NCBI GenBank assembly: GCA_902601865.1
Contig: CACKOX010000009.1
Span: 1 to 51,822, forward strand
Reading direction: 5' to 3'
From: an uncultured Alphaproteobacteria bacterium
GTDB taxonomy: Bacteria > Pseudomonadota > Alphaproteobacteria > HIMB59
DNA length: 51,822 bases
Shown: positions 34,153 through 43,057 of the stretch, in pieces
Numbering within the stretch: position 1 is the first letter of the stretch
Layout: every line of letters begins with the position of its first letter
The notes under the pieces: model-generated
What the model was told of the DNA's origin: nothing
The model's database searches: none
What the model saw: only the letters and a program-made list of their open reading frames with translations
Made by a program: the position numbers and the translations under genes

Positions 34153-35332
34153 TTAGTTTAAAAAGACTTTTGTCATCTTTAAAATATATATTTTGACCTT
34201 GATAATAAATATCTAAATTACTTGTAAATTTATTTTTATAAAAACTTAATTTACTTTGATCATTCAGATTTAATTTACTAATACCATCTTCTGAAATTAA
34301 ATGAATATTTCCTTGAATACTAAAAATTGATATAGGGGACTCTATTTTGTGAGTGAATGAATTAATAATATTACCATAATTAGATATAATTAAAATTTTA
34401 TCAAAAGTCATTAGAGTTAGATATCCATCATCGGAAAAAAGATAGCTGAGGATGGTCTCATGAATATCTAGCTCCCAAAGAATATCTGAAGATGTAGGAT
34501 TATATACTGCAATTTTACCAGTACGATCTAAAAAGTATAAATATTGATTATGACTAAAAGGGCTATCAACAAGTTCGTTAAAAACACCTAAAGAGGAGAG
34601 AATATTGAGATCATCTAAAATGTAATTATCATGATACTCATTTTTATTTTTATCAAAAGTGACTAAAGTGCCTGCATTAAAGAGGTAATATAAATATGTC
34701 TGGTCTTCAAATACGTTAGATTTTATTGTTATAGCGGGATTAGAAGTTAGATTATCTTTTAATAATATAGAAATATCATCTAATTTTATTTCATAAATAT
34801 CTCCGAAAACACTAAATATTATTAGAGTTTGATCTAATAATATTGGGGTTATGTTTGTAAAAACATCATAATTAGCAACTTCAAGTACATTTTGACTATT
34901 TGTAACTAATAAACGAGATCTATTTGTTATAATGTAAATTTCGTCTTTGTATTCAAAAAAATGTAGAACTTTTTCATCTTTAATTAAATTTAATTTATAT
35001 TCAAAAATATTATTTTTATTAATATCATCGATTATGTATATACTTTTTCCTTTACTCAAATAAATTTTTTCATTTAAAAAATTAACAACAGAATTTTTAT
35101 CTGTATTGATAATTTTTACTATCTCTAAATTATCAATCATCAAAGATGGATTTATAACTTTTGGAAAAATAATATCACCAAATTTTATTTCTGATATAAA
35201 GATATCATTTTTAACATTTGAAAAAATTTCAGTTGATTCATTTTTGGGCTTATAATCACGATCATCTTGACCAAAATATTGATTACAACTATTTAAAAAA
35301 ACGAAAAATATTAAAAATTTAATTTTTTTCAT
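34145..35332 (-). CDS. bamB: BamB-like outer-membrane lipoprotein (beta-propeller)
   Basis: 395 residues from the ATG at 35332. The N-terminus MKKIKFLIFFVFLNSC is a lipoprotein signal with Cys at about 16 (lipobox LNSC). The rest is beta-rich with repeated short motifs such as IYIIDD, LYFLDRTGKIAVYNPTSSDILWELDI and IHLISEDGISKLN, typical of PQQ-like propeller blades. Position between the YfgM-like gene and der is where bamB lies in many proteobacteria. BamB helps BamA fold barrels. Divergent, so the name rests on fold plus synteny. Confidence 0.75.
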   Translation of the reverse strand: MKKIKFLIFFVFLNSCNQYFGQDDRDYKPKNESTEIFSNVKNDIFISEIKFGDIIFPKVINPSLMIDNLEIVKIINTDKNSVVNFLNEKIYLSKGKSIYIIDDINKNNIFEYKLNLIKDEKVLHFFEYKDEIYIITNRSRLLVTNSQNVLEVANYDVFTNITPILLDQTLIIFSVFGDIYEIKLDDISILLKDNLTSNPAITIKSNVFEDQTYLYYLFNAGTLVTFDKNKNEYHDNYILDDLNILSSLGVFNELVDSPFSHNQYLYFLDRTGKIAVYNPTSSDILWELDIHETILSYLFSDDGYLTLMTFDKILIISNYGNIINSFTHKIESPISIFSIQGNIHLISEDGISKLNLNDQSKLSFYKNKFTSNLDIYYQGQNIYFKDDKSLFKLSE

Positions 35333-35804
35333 TAGATAATCTATCAATAGCTTTAATAAAAAAATTATTTAAATTGTCTTTTTCAGACTCATTAACTTTA
35401 TAATTATTAATATTTAGATTATATAAATATATTTTTGCAATCTCGTTAAAAATAAAATTTTCATCTAAGGACAATGACTTGATCATATCTTCATCGAGAT
35501 TTATCAGAGCTTTTTTTAATATTATAATGTCTTTATCAACTTTATTATATCGATCTAAGTTTTCAATAGAGGTTAATTTTAAATCACTAAAAAAAGAAAC
35601 GTTGGGTTTATCTAAATTAGATAAATAATATAATTTTTCATCGATATCCGTATTTTGGTCGTTGTAAAGATTAGCTAAAAAAATATCAAATAATTTCTCA
35701 TCCTCTTTATTATTATTTTGGATTATAAAATATGAGGTAACAATTATTAAAATAGATATAATTCCAATTAAAGATATGTTTCTTTTTGTAATTAACTTTT
35801 CCAT
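35319..35804 (-). CDS. YfgM-like single-span membrane protein
   Basis: 161 residues from the ATG at 35804 (in-frame ATGs at 35816 and 35846 would extend it into the thioredoxin-like gene). A short basic cytoplasmic start (MEKLITKRN), one membrane helix (ISLIGIISILIIVTSYFII) and a periplasmic helical region with many Asp/Asn/Lys match the layout of YfgM/TPR_21 proteins, the SecYEG ancillary subunit encoded before bamB-der. TPR signatures are not clear. Overlaps the BamB-like gene by 14 bases. Confidence 0.6.
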   Translation of the reverse strand: MEKLITKRNISLIGIISILIIVTSYFIIQNNNKEDEKLFDIFLANLYNDQNTDIDEKLYYLSNLDKPNVSFFSDLKLTSIENLDRYNKVDKDIIILKKALINLDEDMIKSLSLDENFIFNEIAKIYLYNLNINNYKVNESEKDNLNNFFIKAIDRLSNEKN

Positions 35805-36340
35805 TTGATTGAACATCCCATGCTTGGATATTGTTGGCTTGAACAATATCCTTTGGCTATACTTTCTTCAACTGCAGAATAAAGTTCTGGATCCCCCATA
35901 GAGGGGTTCTTTCCATTAGAGTCTAGCCTGCCTCTATACTTAAGTTTTTTTTCATTATTAAAATAGTAGAACTCAGGTGTGCATTGTGCATCAAATGATT
36001 TCGCTATTGATTGAGTATCATCAACAATGTAGTCAAATTTAAATTTTGCTCTAGATATTTGTTTTAAAAGATATTGATCGTGGTCTTCTTTATAAGCATT
36101 TTGATCATTTGACATGAAGGCTATGGAGTTAACATTTATATCTTTTAGTCTTAGTGTTTCACTAGAAATTTTATTTTCAATAGATCTAACATAAGGGCAA
36201 TGGTTACAAATAAACATTACTAATAAGCCATTTATGTCAAATGAGTCATAAAAAGAGCCTTGGTCACCACTCAAATTTGAAAATTTAAAATTATTTGGAT
36301 GCCAATCAAAATTACAGCTTGATGAATTTAAAAGTACCAT
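35792..36340 (-). CDS. thioredoxin-fold protein (AhpC/TSA-like, CxxC)
   Basis: 182 residues, no signal peptide. Thioredoxin-like fold of the peroxiredoxin-like family in which a CxxC follows the first core strand: LLVMFICNHCPYVRS, with Cys-Asn-His-Cys. Then VNSIAFMSNDQNAY, DDTQSIAKSFDAQCTPEFYYF with the cis-Pro, and KLKYRGRLDSNG. It also has a C-terminal pair of cysteines (GYCSSQQYPSMGCSIKW) seen in this family. Probably a cytoplasmic thiol reductase or peroxiredoxin-like enzyme; the substrate is unknown. First gene of the unit leading to der. Confidence 0.8.
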   Translation of the reverse strand: MVLLNSSSCNFDWHPNNFKFSNLSGDQGSFYDSFDINGLLVMFICNHCPYVRSIENKISSETLRLKDINVNSIAFMSNDQNAYKEDHDQYLLKQISRAKFKFDYIVDDTQSIAKSFDAQCTPEFYYFNNEKKLKYRGRLDSNGKNPSMGDPELYSAVEESIAKGYCSSQQYPSMGCSIKWKS

Positions 36341-36347
36341 TTAACAT

Positions 36348-36353
36348 ACTATA
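36348..36353 (-). promoter_or_regulatory. candidate -10 element for the thioredoxin-like/der unit
   Basis: TATAGT on the minus strand (36353-36348), 7 bases before the ATG at 36340, again implying an almost leaderless transcript. No good -35 hexamer is seen 16-18 bases upstream. It lies in the 15-base divergent spacer with the DUF2794 gene. Confidence 0.3.
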
Positions 36354-36355
36354 TA

Positions 36356-36682
36356 TTGAAAATTTTAAACATAAATAAAAATTATAATGACACAATTCCA
36401 AAAAAAACATTTCAATATATTCTTAATACTTATTCTTATGGTCTTTCAAAAAATATATGGAGAAATTATTCAATTCAAACCCACGATACTAATTTCAAAA
36501 AGACAAAGATAACTTTTTATAAATCCAATTTTTCCTTTCCAATAATTAAAATTGTTTACTCTAAAAAATTTGATAAAGAGATATTTGAAATAAATTATAA
36601 AAATAAAAAATTAAATTTTACCACTCTATCTTCTTTAAATGCTTGGATTAAAAATTACTTTTTTTCTAAACCTAGTATATAA
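36356..36682 (+). CDS. DUF2794 family protein
   Basis: 108 residues from a TTG at 36356. Function unknown. It matches the pattern of DUF2794, a small protein family of Alphaproteobacteria: FQYILNTYSYGLSKNIWRNYSI (family form ILNLYGRxVAxGEWRDYAI) and later SFPIIKIVYSKK (family form PLYRIEKxP). No membrane segment or signal. Short spacer (15 bases) to the divergent thioredoxin-like gene; its last 28 bases overlap rlmE on the opposite strand. Confidence 0.72.
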   Translation: MKILNINKNYNDTIPKKTFQYILNTYSYGLSKNIWRNYSIQTHDTNFKKTKITFYKSNFSFPIIKIVYSKKFDKEIFEINYKNKKLNFTTLSSLNAWIKNYFFSKPSI

Positions 36683-37254
36683 ATTTCTTTTGATTTTTTA
36701 TCAGAGGCTGCTGGCTTAATATACAAAGTTTTACAGAAATGATTTTTTATAAATTTAAATAATTTTTCTGTATCCTCTCCTTGAAAATTTTTAACCAAAA
36801 AATTTCCACCTTTATTTAAATATTTTTCAATTAACTGTGCTGAAAGCATACTTAAATTATAACTATTAGTTTGATCTAAAAATTGATTGCCACTTGTATT
36901 AGGTGCAATGTCAGAAATTATTGAATCGAAAGTATATTTACTTTTTGTGAATAGTTTCTCTATAGCACTAGTATCTTTTAAATCCATTATGTAAGACATT
37001 AATTCTCCTTCAAGCTGATGATCAATGGGTAGTAAATCGATTCCAACTATTTTATTTTTTGGGTTTTTTTTTAGAATATATTGTGACCAACCCCCTGGAG
37101 AACAACCTACATCTAATATTTTTTTTTGACTTTTGAATAATTTATATTTTTTATCTATTTCCTCTAGTTTATAATAAGCCCTTGAAATAATGTCATTTTT
37201 CTTTGCTTTAAGGTAAAAAGGGTCTTTTTTTCTGGTTTTATACCACTGTTTCAT
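36655..37254 (-). CDS. rlmE: 23S rRNA (Um2552) 2'-O-methyltransferase RlmE/FtsJ
   Basis: 199 residues. Methylates U2552 in the A loop of 23S rRNA. The K-D-K-E catalytic set is visible: Lys in SRAYYKLEEID, Asp in ISDIAPNTSGN, Lys in FLVKNFQGED and Glu in SKEIYILG. The SAM loop is LDVGCSPGGWSQY. Monocistronic by layout: a 64-base divergent spacer upstream and a convergent 28-base overlap with the DUF2794 gene. Confidence 0.95.
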   Translation of the reverse strand: MKQWYKTRKKDPFYLKAKKNDIISRAYYKLEEIDKKYKLFKSQKKILDVGCSPGGWSQYILKKNPKNKIVGIDLLPIDHQLEGELMSYIMDLKDTSAIEKLFTKSKYTFDSIISDIAPNTSGNQFLDQTNSYNLSMLSAQLIEKYLNKGGNFLVKNFQGEDTEKLFKFIKNHFCKTLYIKPAASDKKSKEIYILGLEKK

Positions 37255-37318
37255 TTAATTTTGCTCATAATCTGATATGTATTCGTCTACATATACTTAA
37301 TTAGGTTAAATAAATTCC

Positions 37319-38221
37319 ATGTCATCTTTTTTAAAAAAATTTACATTAATTATTACTTTATCATTTATCTCCTCTTTGTGTTACTCCTCAGATTGGGGTA
37401 GCCAAGAAAAAACAGAAGAAAAATTATTCTCTGTTGAGGTTATGGACTCCTCTGCACAAACAATTAAAGATAGTATTGATTTTAGCTCGACAACTGAAGC
37501 TTTTAGAAGAATTGAAATTAAAAGTGAGGTTATGACAACAATTGAAAAAGTTTTAGTCAAGGCTGGTTCAAAAGTAAATAAAGGGCAACATATTGTTGAG
37601 TTAGATGATTACAAAACAAATGCAGATTTATATAAACTAAATCTATTGTCTCAAAGTGAATTTGATAAATACGCTCTTTTTGCACCCTTTGGAGGATTAC
37701 TTTTAGATGGTCATAAAATTGCAGGAGAACTTGTCATGCCAGGTGAAAAGGTCTATGAAATTATTGATCTCAACTCTCTAAAGATATTTGGTTATATAAA
37801 CGAAAATGAAATTCTCGATGTTTCTTTAAATAATAAAGTAGAAGTAACAATCCTAGATGAAAAAGTTGAAGGAAAAATAGATTATATTTCACCTATCTCT
37901 GACCCAGAAACTAAAACTTTTGAAATTGTTGTTAAAGTTGATAATAAAAACCTTCGTTATAAAGATGGATTGTCATCAATGATTTCAATAGTAAAAGGAA
38001 ATGTTCTAGCTCATAAAATATCACCATCAATTTTAGCTTTAGGTGACTCAGGAGAATTAGGTGTTAAAATTATAGACTCCAATGATACAGTTCAATTCAA
38101 AGAAGTTAATGTTATAGAAGATACCTCTGATTACATGTTGGTTTCTGGATTGAGCCAGAAAGAAAAAATTATAATTGTTGGCCAACAATACGTATCCTCA
38201 GGAGAAAAAGTCAGTTATTAA
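37319..38221 (+). CDS. RND efflux periplasmic adaptor (MFP) lacking the alpha-helical hairpin
   Basis: 300 residues with a signal peptide (about 1-23). Membrane-fusion protein for the pump encoded 6 bases downstream. The first lipoyl half (about 64-97, VLVKAGSKVNKGQHIVELDD) is followed after only about 20 residues by the second half (FAPFGGLLLDGHKIAGELVMPGEKVYEIIDL). Then come a beta-barrel with the family PISDPETKTFEIVVKV stretch and a membrane-proximal domain. The long coiled hairpin that normally docks on a TolC-type channel is almost absent. Substrate unknown. A weak TATACT lies at 37292-37297 upstream. Confidence 0.88.
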   Translation: MSSFLKKFTLIITLSFISSLCYSSDWGSQEKTEEKLFSVEVMDSSAQTIKDSIDFSSTTEAFRRIEIKSEVMTTIEKVLVKAGSKVNKGQHIVELDDYKTNADLYKLNLLSQSEFDKYALFAPFGGLLLDGHKIAGELVMPGEKVYEIIDLNSLKIFGYINENEILDVSLNNKVEVTILDEKVEGKIDYISPISDPETKTFEIVVKVDNKNLRYKDGLSSMISIVKGNVLAHKISPSILALGDSGELGVKIIDSNDTVQFKEVNVIEDTSDYMLVSGLSQKEKIIIVGQQYVSSGEKVSY

Positions 38222-38227
38222 TTACTT

Positions 38228-41200
38228 ATGAGCTTAGTCAACTTAGCTAGTCAATACTATAGAACTACTATTTCAATTTTTATATTTGTAATAGTCAGTG
38301 GATCTTTGGTTTTTAACAATATTCCAAAAGAGTCCTCTCCAGACGTCAGTCTTCCCTATATATATGTTTCTCTTGGACTAACAGGTATTTCCCCTGAAGA
38401 CTCTGAAAAACTTTTAATTAAACCAGTTGAAGATGAAGTCTCTAATATCGAAGGAAAAAAAGAAATGACCAGTACTTCCTATCAGGGTGGTGGGAATGTC
38501 TTATTGGAGTTTGATGCAGGTTTTGACCCAGATCAAGCACTTTTAGATACCAGAGAACAAGTTGATAGAGCCAAATCAGATTTACCTGATGATGCAGATG
38601 AACCTAAAGTTAGTGAAGTAAATATAAGCTTATTTCCCATTTTAGTTGTTTCTATTAGCGGCGATATATCTGAATTTTTGTTAAAGAAAATATCTAATGA
38701 TTTAAAAGATAAAATTCAATCATTACCAAATGTCTTAGAAGTAAATATTGGTGGGGAACGAGAAGAACAGCTAGATATTATAATAGATCAGAATAAAATT
38801 GAAGCTTATGGTTTAAATCTAAATGAAATTTTAAATTTTGTTCGATCTAATAACCAAATAGTTTCAGCAGGAAATCTTGATACAGGAGATGGAAGATTTG
38901 TGATTAAAATTCCTGGTCTTTATGAAAGCCTGAATGATGTTTTTAATACGCCCATTAAAGTTAATGATAAAAAGACAATTAAGTTTAAAGATATAGCTCA
39001 ACTCAAAAGAACATTTAAAGATCCTGAAAAATTTGCTCGTTTAAATAACGAGTCAGCATTTACTCTTGAAATTTCTAAAAGAATTGGTGCAAACATTGTG
39101 GATACAGTGGATCAAGTAAAACAATTAGTAGAAGAAGAGCAAAAAATTCTACCTTCAAAAATTAATATTACTTTCTCTGGTGATGAGTCTGTGAATATCA
39201 AAGGAATGTTAAGTGATCTTCAAAATAATGTAATTTTTTCAATAATTCTTGTAATGAGTGTTGTAGTTATTTTTCTAGGTATAAGGTCGAGCTTACTTGT
39301 TGGCTTAGCGGTACCAGGATCTTTTTTATCTTCTATTTTAATTCTTTACTCACTTGGGTTTACGATCAATATGGTTGTTTTGTTTGGATTAATACTCTCT
39401 GTTGGACTTTTAGTAGATGGCGCAGTTGTTGTAGTTGAATACGCTCAAAGAAAAATACAAGAGGGTATGGGGCTAGCTGATTCATACATTAAAGCAGCCT
39501 CAAGAATGTCACTTCCCATAATGGCTTCAACATTTACAACAATTGCGGCTTTTATACCTCTGCTATTTTGGCCAGGAACCACGGGTGGTTTTATGAAATA
39601 TATTCCAATAACAGTCATATCTGTATTGGGATCAAGCTTAGCAATGGCCTTAATTGTTATTCCTATTATTGGAACTCAAGCCTATAAAATAAAAAACCTT
39701 TTTTTCTTTTTTATAATTCCTCTAATTCTATTTAGTGTAATTAACTTTGTTGCATTCAATTTCTTATCTCAATTAAAATTTGATAATTATTTAAATATGG
39801 GTGTTAAAGCTATAACAACGATCTCAATTGGAGTTATTTTATTTTTTCTATTTAGATACATCAAAAATAAAGGATTTTTTCAGAAAATGATTATTCCTCG
39901 ATTAAATGCTGATGATGATGAGGACCTAACTGATTTATCTAAAGTTGGTTTTTTTACAAAAATTTATCTTTTTATTTTGAAACTTTGTATAAACAATCCA
40001 ATAAAAATACTTTTTCTATCATTGGTGTTATTAATTGGAATTTATGGCGCTTATGGAAAATATGGAAAGGGAGTTACTTTTTTCCCCTCAGTTGAAGCAG
40101 AAAATACTAAAGTAATCATCTATGCTACAGGTAATCTTTCAGTCTTAGAAAAAGACAGACTTGTAGCTAAAGTAGAAACAAAGGTTCTAAACTTACAACA
40201 AAAAAATAATGAGTTTGAGTCTGTTTATACTACTTCTGGAAATGTTGAAAATAGGCAAGAAAGTTCTCCTGATATAATTGGTTTTATAGATATAGAATTC
40301 AAAGATTGGGATAAAAGAAGAAAAGCAGATACGATAATTTCCGAATTAAGAAAAGAAACATCTACAATTCCTGGTATTAAAGTCGAAACTAGAACTTTAA
40401 GGGCAGGCCCTCCAAGAGGCAAACCAATTGAAATAAATTTAACTTCTTTAGACCCTAAAATTACCATTCAAGAATTGAAAAGAATTGAAAAATATCTCTC
40501 AAGCATATCTGGCTTAAAAGACCTAGAAACATCCCTCCCTTCACCTAGTATTGAATATGAACTTTATGTTGATAGAGAAGAAGCTGCAAAATATGGTGCC
40601 AGTATATCAATCATAGGCAACACGATAAAACTCCTAACAAGTGGTCTTAAATTAAGCGAATTTAGACCTGATGATAGTGATGATTCCATACCCATCTACC
40701 TTAGATTGCCCAAAGAGCAGAGAACTATTGATCAATTAGATAATATAAAAATACCAACATCTTCAGGTTACGTTCCAATTTCAAATTTTACTAAAATTGA
40801 GACAAATCAAGAGACAGGTAATCTGACAAGGGTTGAACAAAACAGAATTGAAACAATTAAATCAGACGTTACAAGATTTTATCAAACAGATGCATATGTA
40901 AGATTAATCAAACATTGGCTTGGGATAGAAAAGTTTAATATTCCAAATAACTTTGGTTTAGAGATACCCGAATTTAATTCAGCTAATATTGACCCTAGAG
41001 TAAAGATAGAATTTAAGGGCGAAGACGAAAGTCAAAATAAATCCAAGGCTTTTTTGCAAAAAGCGTTTTTGATTGCAGTATTCTTAATGGGCCTAATTCT
41101 TTTGACACAATTTAATAGTTTTAGTAGTACTTTATTAATTCTATTTGCTGTTATTATGTCAACAGTTGGTGTTGTTTTAGGATTGTTGATTACAAAACAA

Positions 41201-41617
41201 CCCTTTGGAATTGTAATGAGTGGTATTGGCGTAATTTCTTTAGCAGGAATAGTTGTTAACAACAATATAGTTTTAATCGATACCTTTGATCGATTAATTA
41301 AAAAAACAAATAATGCTAAAGATGCTATTCTAATGACAGGAGCTCAAAGATTAAGACCAGTTTTGTTGACAACAACTACAACAGTTTTAGGTTTGCTTCC
41401 TATGGCTTTGAAATTAAATATTGACTTTGTTAATCTTGAATATACCTACAATTCACCAGATACCCAATGGTGGGTAGATTTATCTAGAGCTATTGTTTTT
41501 GGTCTTCTTTTTTCTACTCTGTTAACATTACTGGTAACACCATCTGCATTGATGCTTAAATCAAAATACTTAACCAACTCTTCTAAAAAAAGTAAAAAAG
41601 TAAGTAAGCAAGCTTAA
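38228..41617 (+). CDS. RND-family efflux permease (HAE1-like)
   Basis: 1129 residues. Inner-membrane proton-driven exporter. The usual duplicated plan: a first membrane helix, a large periplasmic porter loop, TM2-6, a second half with another porter loop, and TM8-12. It carries two extra hydrophobic stretches in the middle (about 497-545). Intramembrane residues differ from AcrB: VDGAVVVVEYA at 396-406 (Asp397 kept, second Asp is Gly398) and GIVVNNNIVLID with Asn1011 where AcrB has Lys940. Substrate unknown; no outer-membrane channel gene is nearby. The last 48 bases overlap pssA on the other strand. Confidence 0.93.
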   Translation: MSLVNLASQYYRTTISIFIFVIVSGSLVFNNIPKESSPDVSLPYIYVSLGLTGISPEDSEKLLIKPVEDEVSNIEGKKEMTSTSYQGGGNVLLEFDAGFDPDQALLDTREQVDRAKSDLPDDADEPKVSEVNISLFPILVVSISGDISEFLLKKISNDLKDKIQSLPNVLEVNIGGEREEQLDIIIDQNKIEAYGLNLNEILNFVRSNNQIVSAGNLDTGDGRFVIKIPGLYESLNDVFNTPIKVNDKKTIKFKDIAQLKRTFKDPEKFARLNNESAFTLEISKRIGANIVDTVDQVKQLVEEEQKILPSKINITFSGDESVNIKGMLSDLQNNVIFSIILVMSVVVIFLGIRSSLLVGLAVPGSFLSSILILYSLGFTINMVVLFGLILSVGLLVDGAVVVVEYAQRKIQEGMGLADSYIKAASRMSLPIMASTFTTIAAFIPLLFWPGTTGGFMKYIPITVISVLGSSLAMALIVIPIIGTQAYKIKNLFFFFIIPLILFSVINFVAFNFLSQLKFDNYLNMGVKAITTISIGVILFFLFRYIKNKGFFQKMIIPRLNADDDEDLTDLSKVGFFTKIYLFILKLCINNPIKILFLSLVLLIGIYGAYGKYGKGVTFFPSVEAENTKVIIYATGNLSVLEKDRLVAKVETKVLNLQQKNNEFESVYTTSGNVENRQESSPDIIGFIDIEFKDWDKRRKADTIISELRKETSTIPGIKVETRTLRAGPPRGKPIEINLTSLDPKITIQELKRIEKYLSSISGLKDLETSLPSPSIEYELYVDREEAAKYGASISIIGNTIKLLTSGLKLSEFRPDDSDDSIPIYLRLPKEQRTIDQLDNIKIPTSSGYVPISNFTKIETNQETGNLTRVEQNRIETIKSDVTRFYQTDAYVRLIKHWLGIEKFNIPNNFGLEIPEFNSANIDPRVKIEFKGEDESQNKSKAFLQKAFLIAVFLMGLILLTQFNSFSSTLLILFAVIMSTVGVVLGLLITKQPFGIVMSGIGVISLAGIVVNNNIVLIDTFDRLIKKTNNAKDAILMTGAQRLRPVLLTTTTTVLGLLPMALKLNIDFVNLEYTYNSPDTQWWVDLSRAIVFGLLFSTLLTLLVTPSALMLKSKYLTNSSKKSKKVSKQA

Positions 41618-42292
41618 TAAGGAAATTAGTAAATATGCAATTGCGACCAATAGTGTTGTTTGCCAAAAATAACTGATTAAAAATATTAAAACTATAGAAA
41701 CAGAAATAATCATAAGCCTAAAATATAATGTTTTAACTTTAAGATTTTTAACAGAAGGTGTAGGAACTCTGCTAATCATCATGATCCCGGCAAAAGTAGT
41801 CAATACGGCACAAATTAAAGGATAGTTAATTATAAATTGAACTTGATCAATAAAATTTAGGTATAAAGGTATCATTATTACTCCTGCAGCAGCTGGCGAG
41901 GGTATTCCATAAAATACTTTACTTTGCTCTTTCATATTTTCGATATTGAAACGAGCCAACCTTAAAGCTGCACAAACTATATAAAACAAACTTATAACCC
42001 AACCAATTCTGCCTAACTCATGAGTGAAACATAAATTTATTAATAAAGATGGAGCTAATCCAAAACTAATGAAATCTGATAAAGAATCCAACTCAGCTCC
42101 AAACTGTGATGATTTTTTTAATTTTCTAGCCATCCATCCATCAAAAAAATCAAAAAAGGCAGCTAGCATTATCATTAAGACAGCAAGTTTCCAGTTAGCT
42201 TGAATAGAAAACTTTATTGAAGAAATACCTGCAATAAGTGACATTAACGTTATTAAATTAGGTATAAATTTAGTAAGAGGGTGTTCGGCCAT
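41570..42292 (-). CDS. pssA: CDP-diacylglycerol--serine O-phosphatidyltransferase
   Basis: 240 residues, about eight membrane segments. Makes phosphatidylserine. The CDP-alcohol phosphotransferase motif DGWMARKLKKSSQFGAELDSLSD (DGxxAR, G and two late Asp) is intact. It follows psd by 8 bases, so the last two steps to phosphatidylethanolamine are encoded together. The C-terminal region overlaps the RND pump gene by 48 bases on opposite strands. Confidence 0.95.
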   Translation of the reverse strand: MAEHPLTKFIPNLITLMSLIAGISSIKFSIQANWKLAVLMIMLAAFFDFFDGWMARKLKKSSQFGAELDSLSDFISFGLAPSLLINLCFTHELGRIGWVISLFYIVCAALRLARFNIENMKEQSKVFYGIPSPAAAGVIMIPLYLNFIDQVQFIINYPLICAVLTTFAGIMMISRVPTPSVKNLKVKTLYFRLMIISVSIVLIFLISYFWQTTLLVAIAYLLISLLSLLTYFFTFFRRVG

Positions 42293-42300
42293 CTAAGTAA

Positions 42301-42963
42301 CTAGATCTTTTTATATTCTCTAGATTGTATATTTTTATTATTTTTAAGTTCCTTGGCAATAATAGTTTCACCACCGATACATTGTTGTCCTACATTAACC
42401 ATTAAACTATAGGAATTTGGAAATTCAATATCAACTCTACTTCCAAATTTGATAATCCCATATCTATCACCTTGATTTACTTTCTCATTTACTTTTAGAT
42501 AACAGATTATTCTTCTAGCAATTAAGCCAGCTATTTGAGTGACATATATATTATTAGAACCTGACTTAAGTGTTAGTCTTAATCTTTCATTATCTTCACT
42601 AGCTTTATCGAGTGTTGCATTAATAAATTTACCTTCAATATAATCTATTTTTGTAATTTCTCCTGATACTGGTAATCTTTGTATGTGCACGTTGAAAACA
42701 CTAAGAAAGATTGAAACTTTAGTATAATTTTTTTTTCCTTCTTTGAATTCAGTAATATTTGTAATTAAGCCATCAGCTGGGCTCACCAAGATATCTTCAC
42801 CCAAGGGAATAACCCTTTCAGGATCTCTAAAAAAATAGAAAGTAAAAATTAATAATATTAAGAAAATTAGAAATAGAGGTTTATAAATAAAATAAAAAAA
42901 AATTACCAACAAAAACAGTATGATGAGTGCGGCAGAAATCTCTTTGTGAAACCTAAAGTACAT
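42301..42963 (-). CDS. psd: phosphatidylserine decarboxylase proenzyme (short type)
   Basis: 220 residues, the short prokaryotic PSD-A type. Converts phosphatidylserine to phosphatidylethanolamine with a pyruvoyl group made by self-cleavage at a Gly-Ser; here KFGSRVDIEFP (Gly-Ser) is the cleavage site. VSPADGLITNI and FNVHIQRLPVSG are family blocks. Two N-terminal hydrophobic stretches anchor it in the inner membrane. First gene of psd-pssA, with a plausible promoter just upstream. Confidence 0.95.
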   Translation of the reverse strand: MYFRFHKEISAALIILFLLVIFFYFIYKPLFLIFLILLIFTFYFFRDPERVIPLGEDILVSPADGLITNITEFKEGKKNYTKVSIFLSVFNVHIQRLPVSGEITKIDYIEGKFINATLDKASEDNERLRLTLKSGSNNIYVTQIAGLIARRIICYLKVNEKVNQGDRYGIIKFGSRVDIEFPNSYSLMVNVGQQCIGGETIIAKELKNNKNIQSREYKKI

Positions 42964-42972
42964 AAGATGGAA

Positions 42973-43001
42973 TTAATATCTGAATTGCATAATTTGATCA
43001 A
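42973..43001 (-). promoter_or_regulatory. candidate psd-pssA promoter
   Basis: On the minus strand TTGATC (43001-42996), exactly 17 bases, TATTAA (42978-42973), then 9 bases to the psd ATG at 42963. Predicted leader 2-3 bases. Among the better promoter matches here because both hexamers and spacing fit. Confidence 0.45.
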
Positions 43002-43030
43002 TAAAATAGATTTTTTTTATTAATTTAATC

Positions 43031-43039
43031 TGTTATACA
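43031..43039 (+). promoter_or_regulatory. candidate icd extended -10 promoter
   Basis: TGTTATACA (43031-43039) is an extended -10 (TGn plus TATACA) 18 bases before the icd ATG, giving a leader of about 12 bases. The -35 position holds only a T tract (43011-43016). The 94-base psd/icd spacer is the longest in the window. Confidence 0.4.
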
Positions 43040-43057
43040 ATCAATATCTCTATATAA

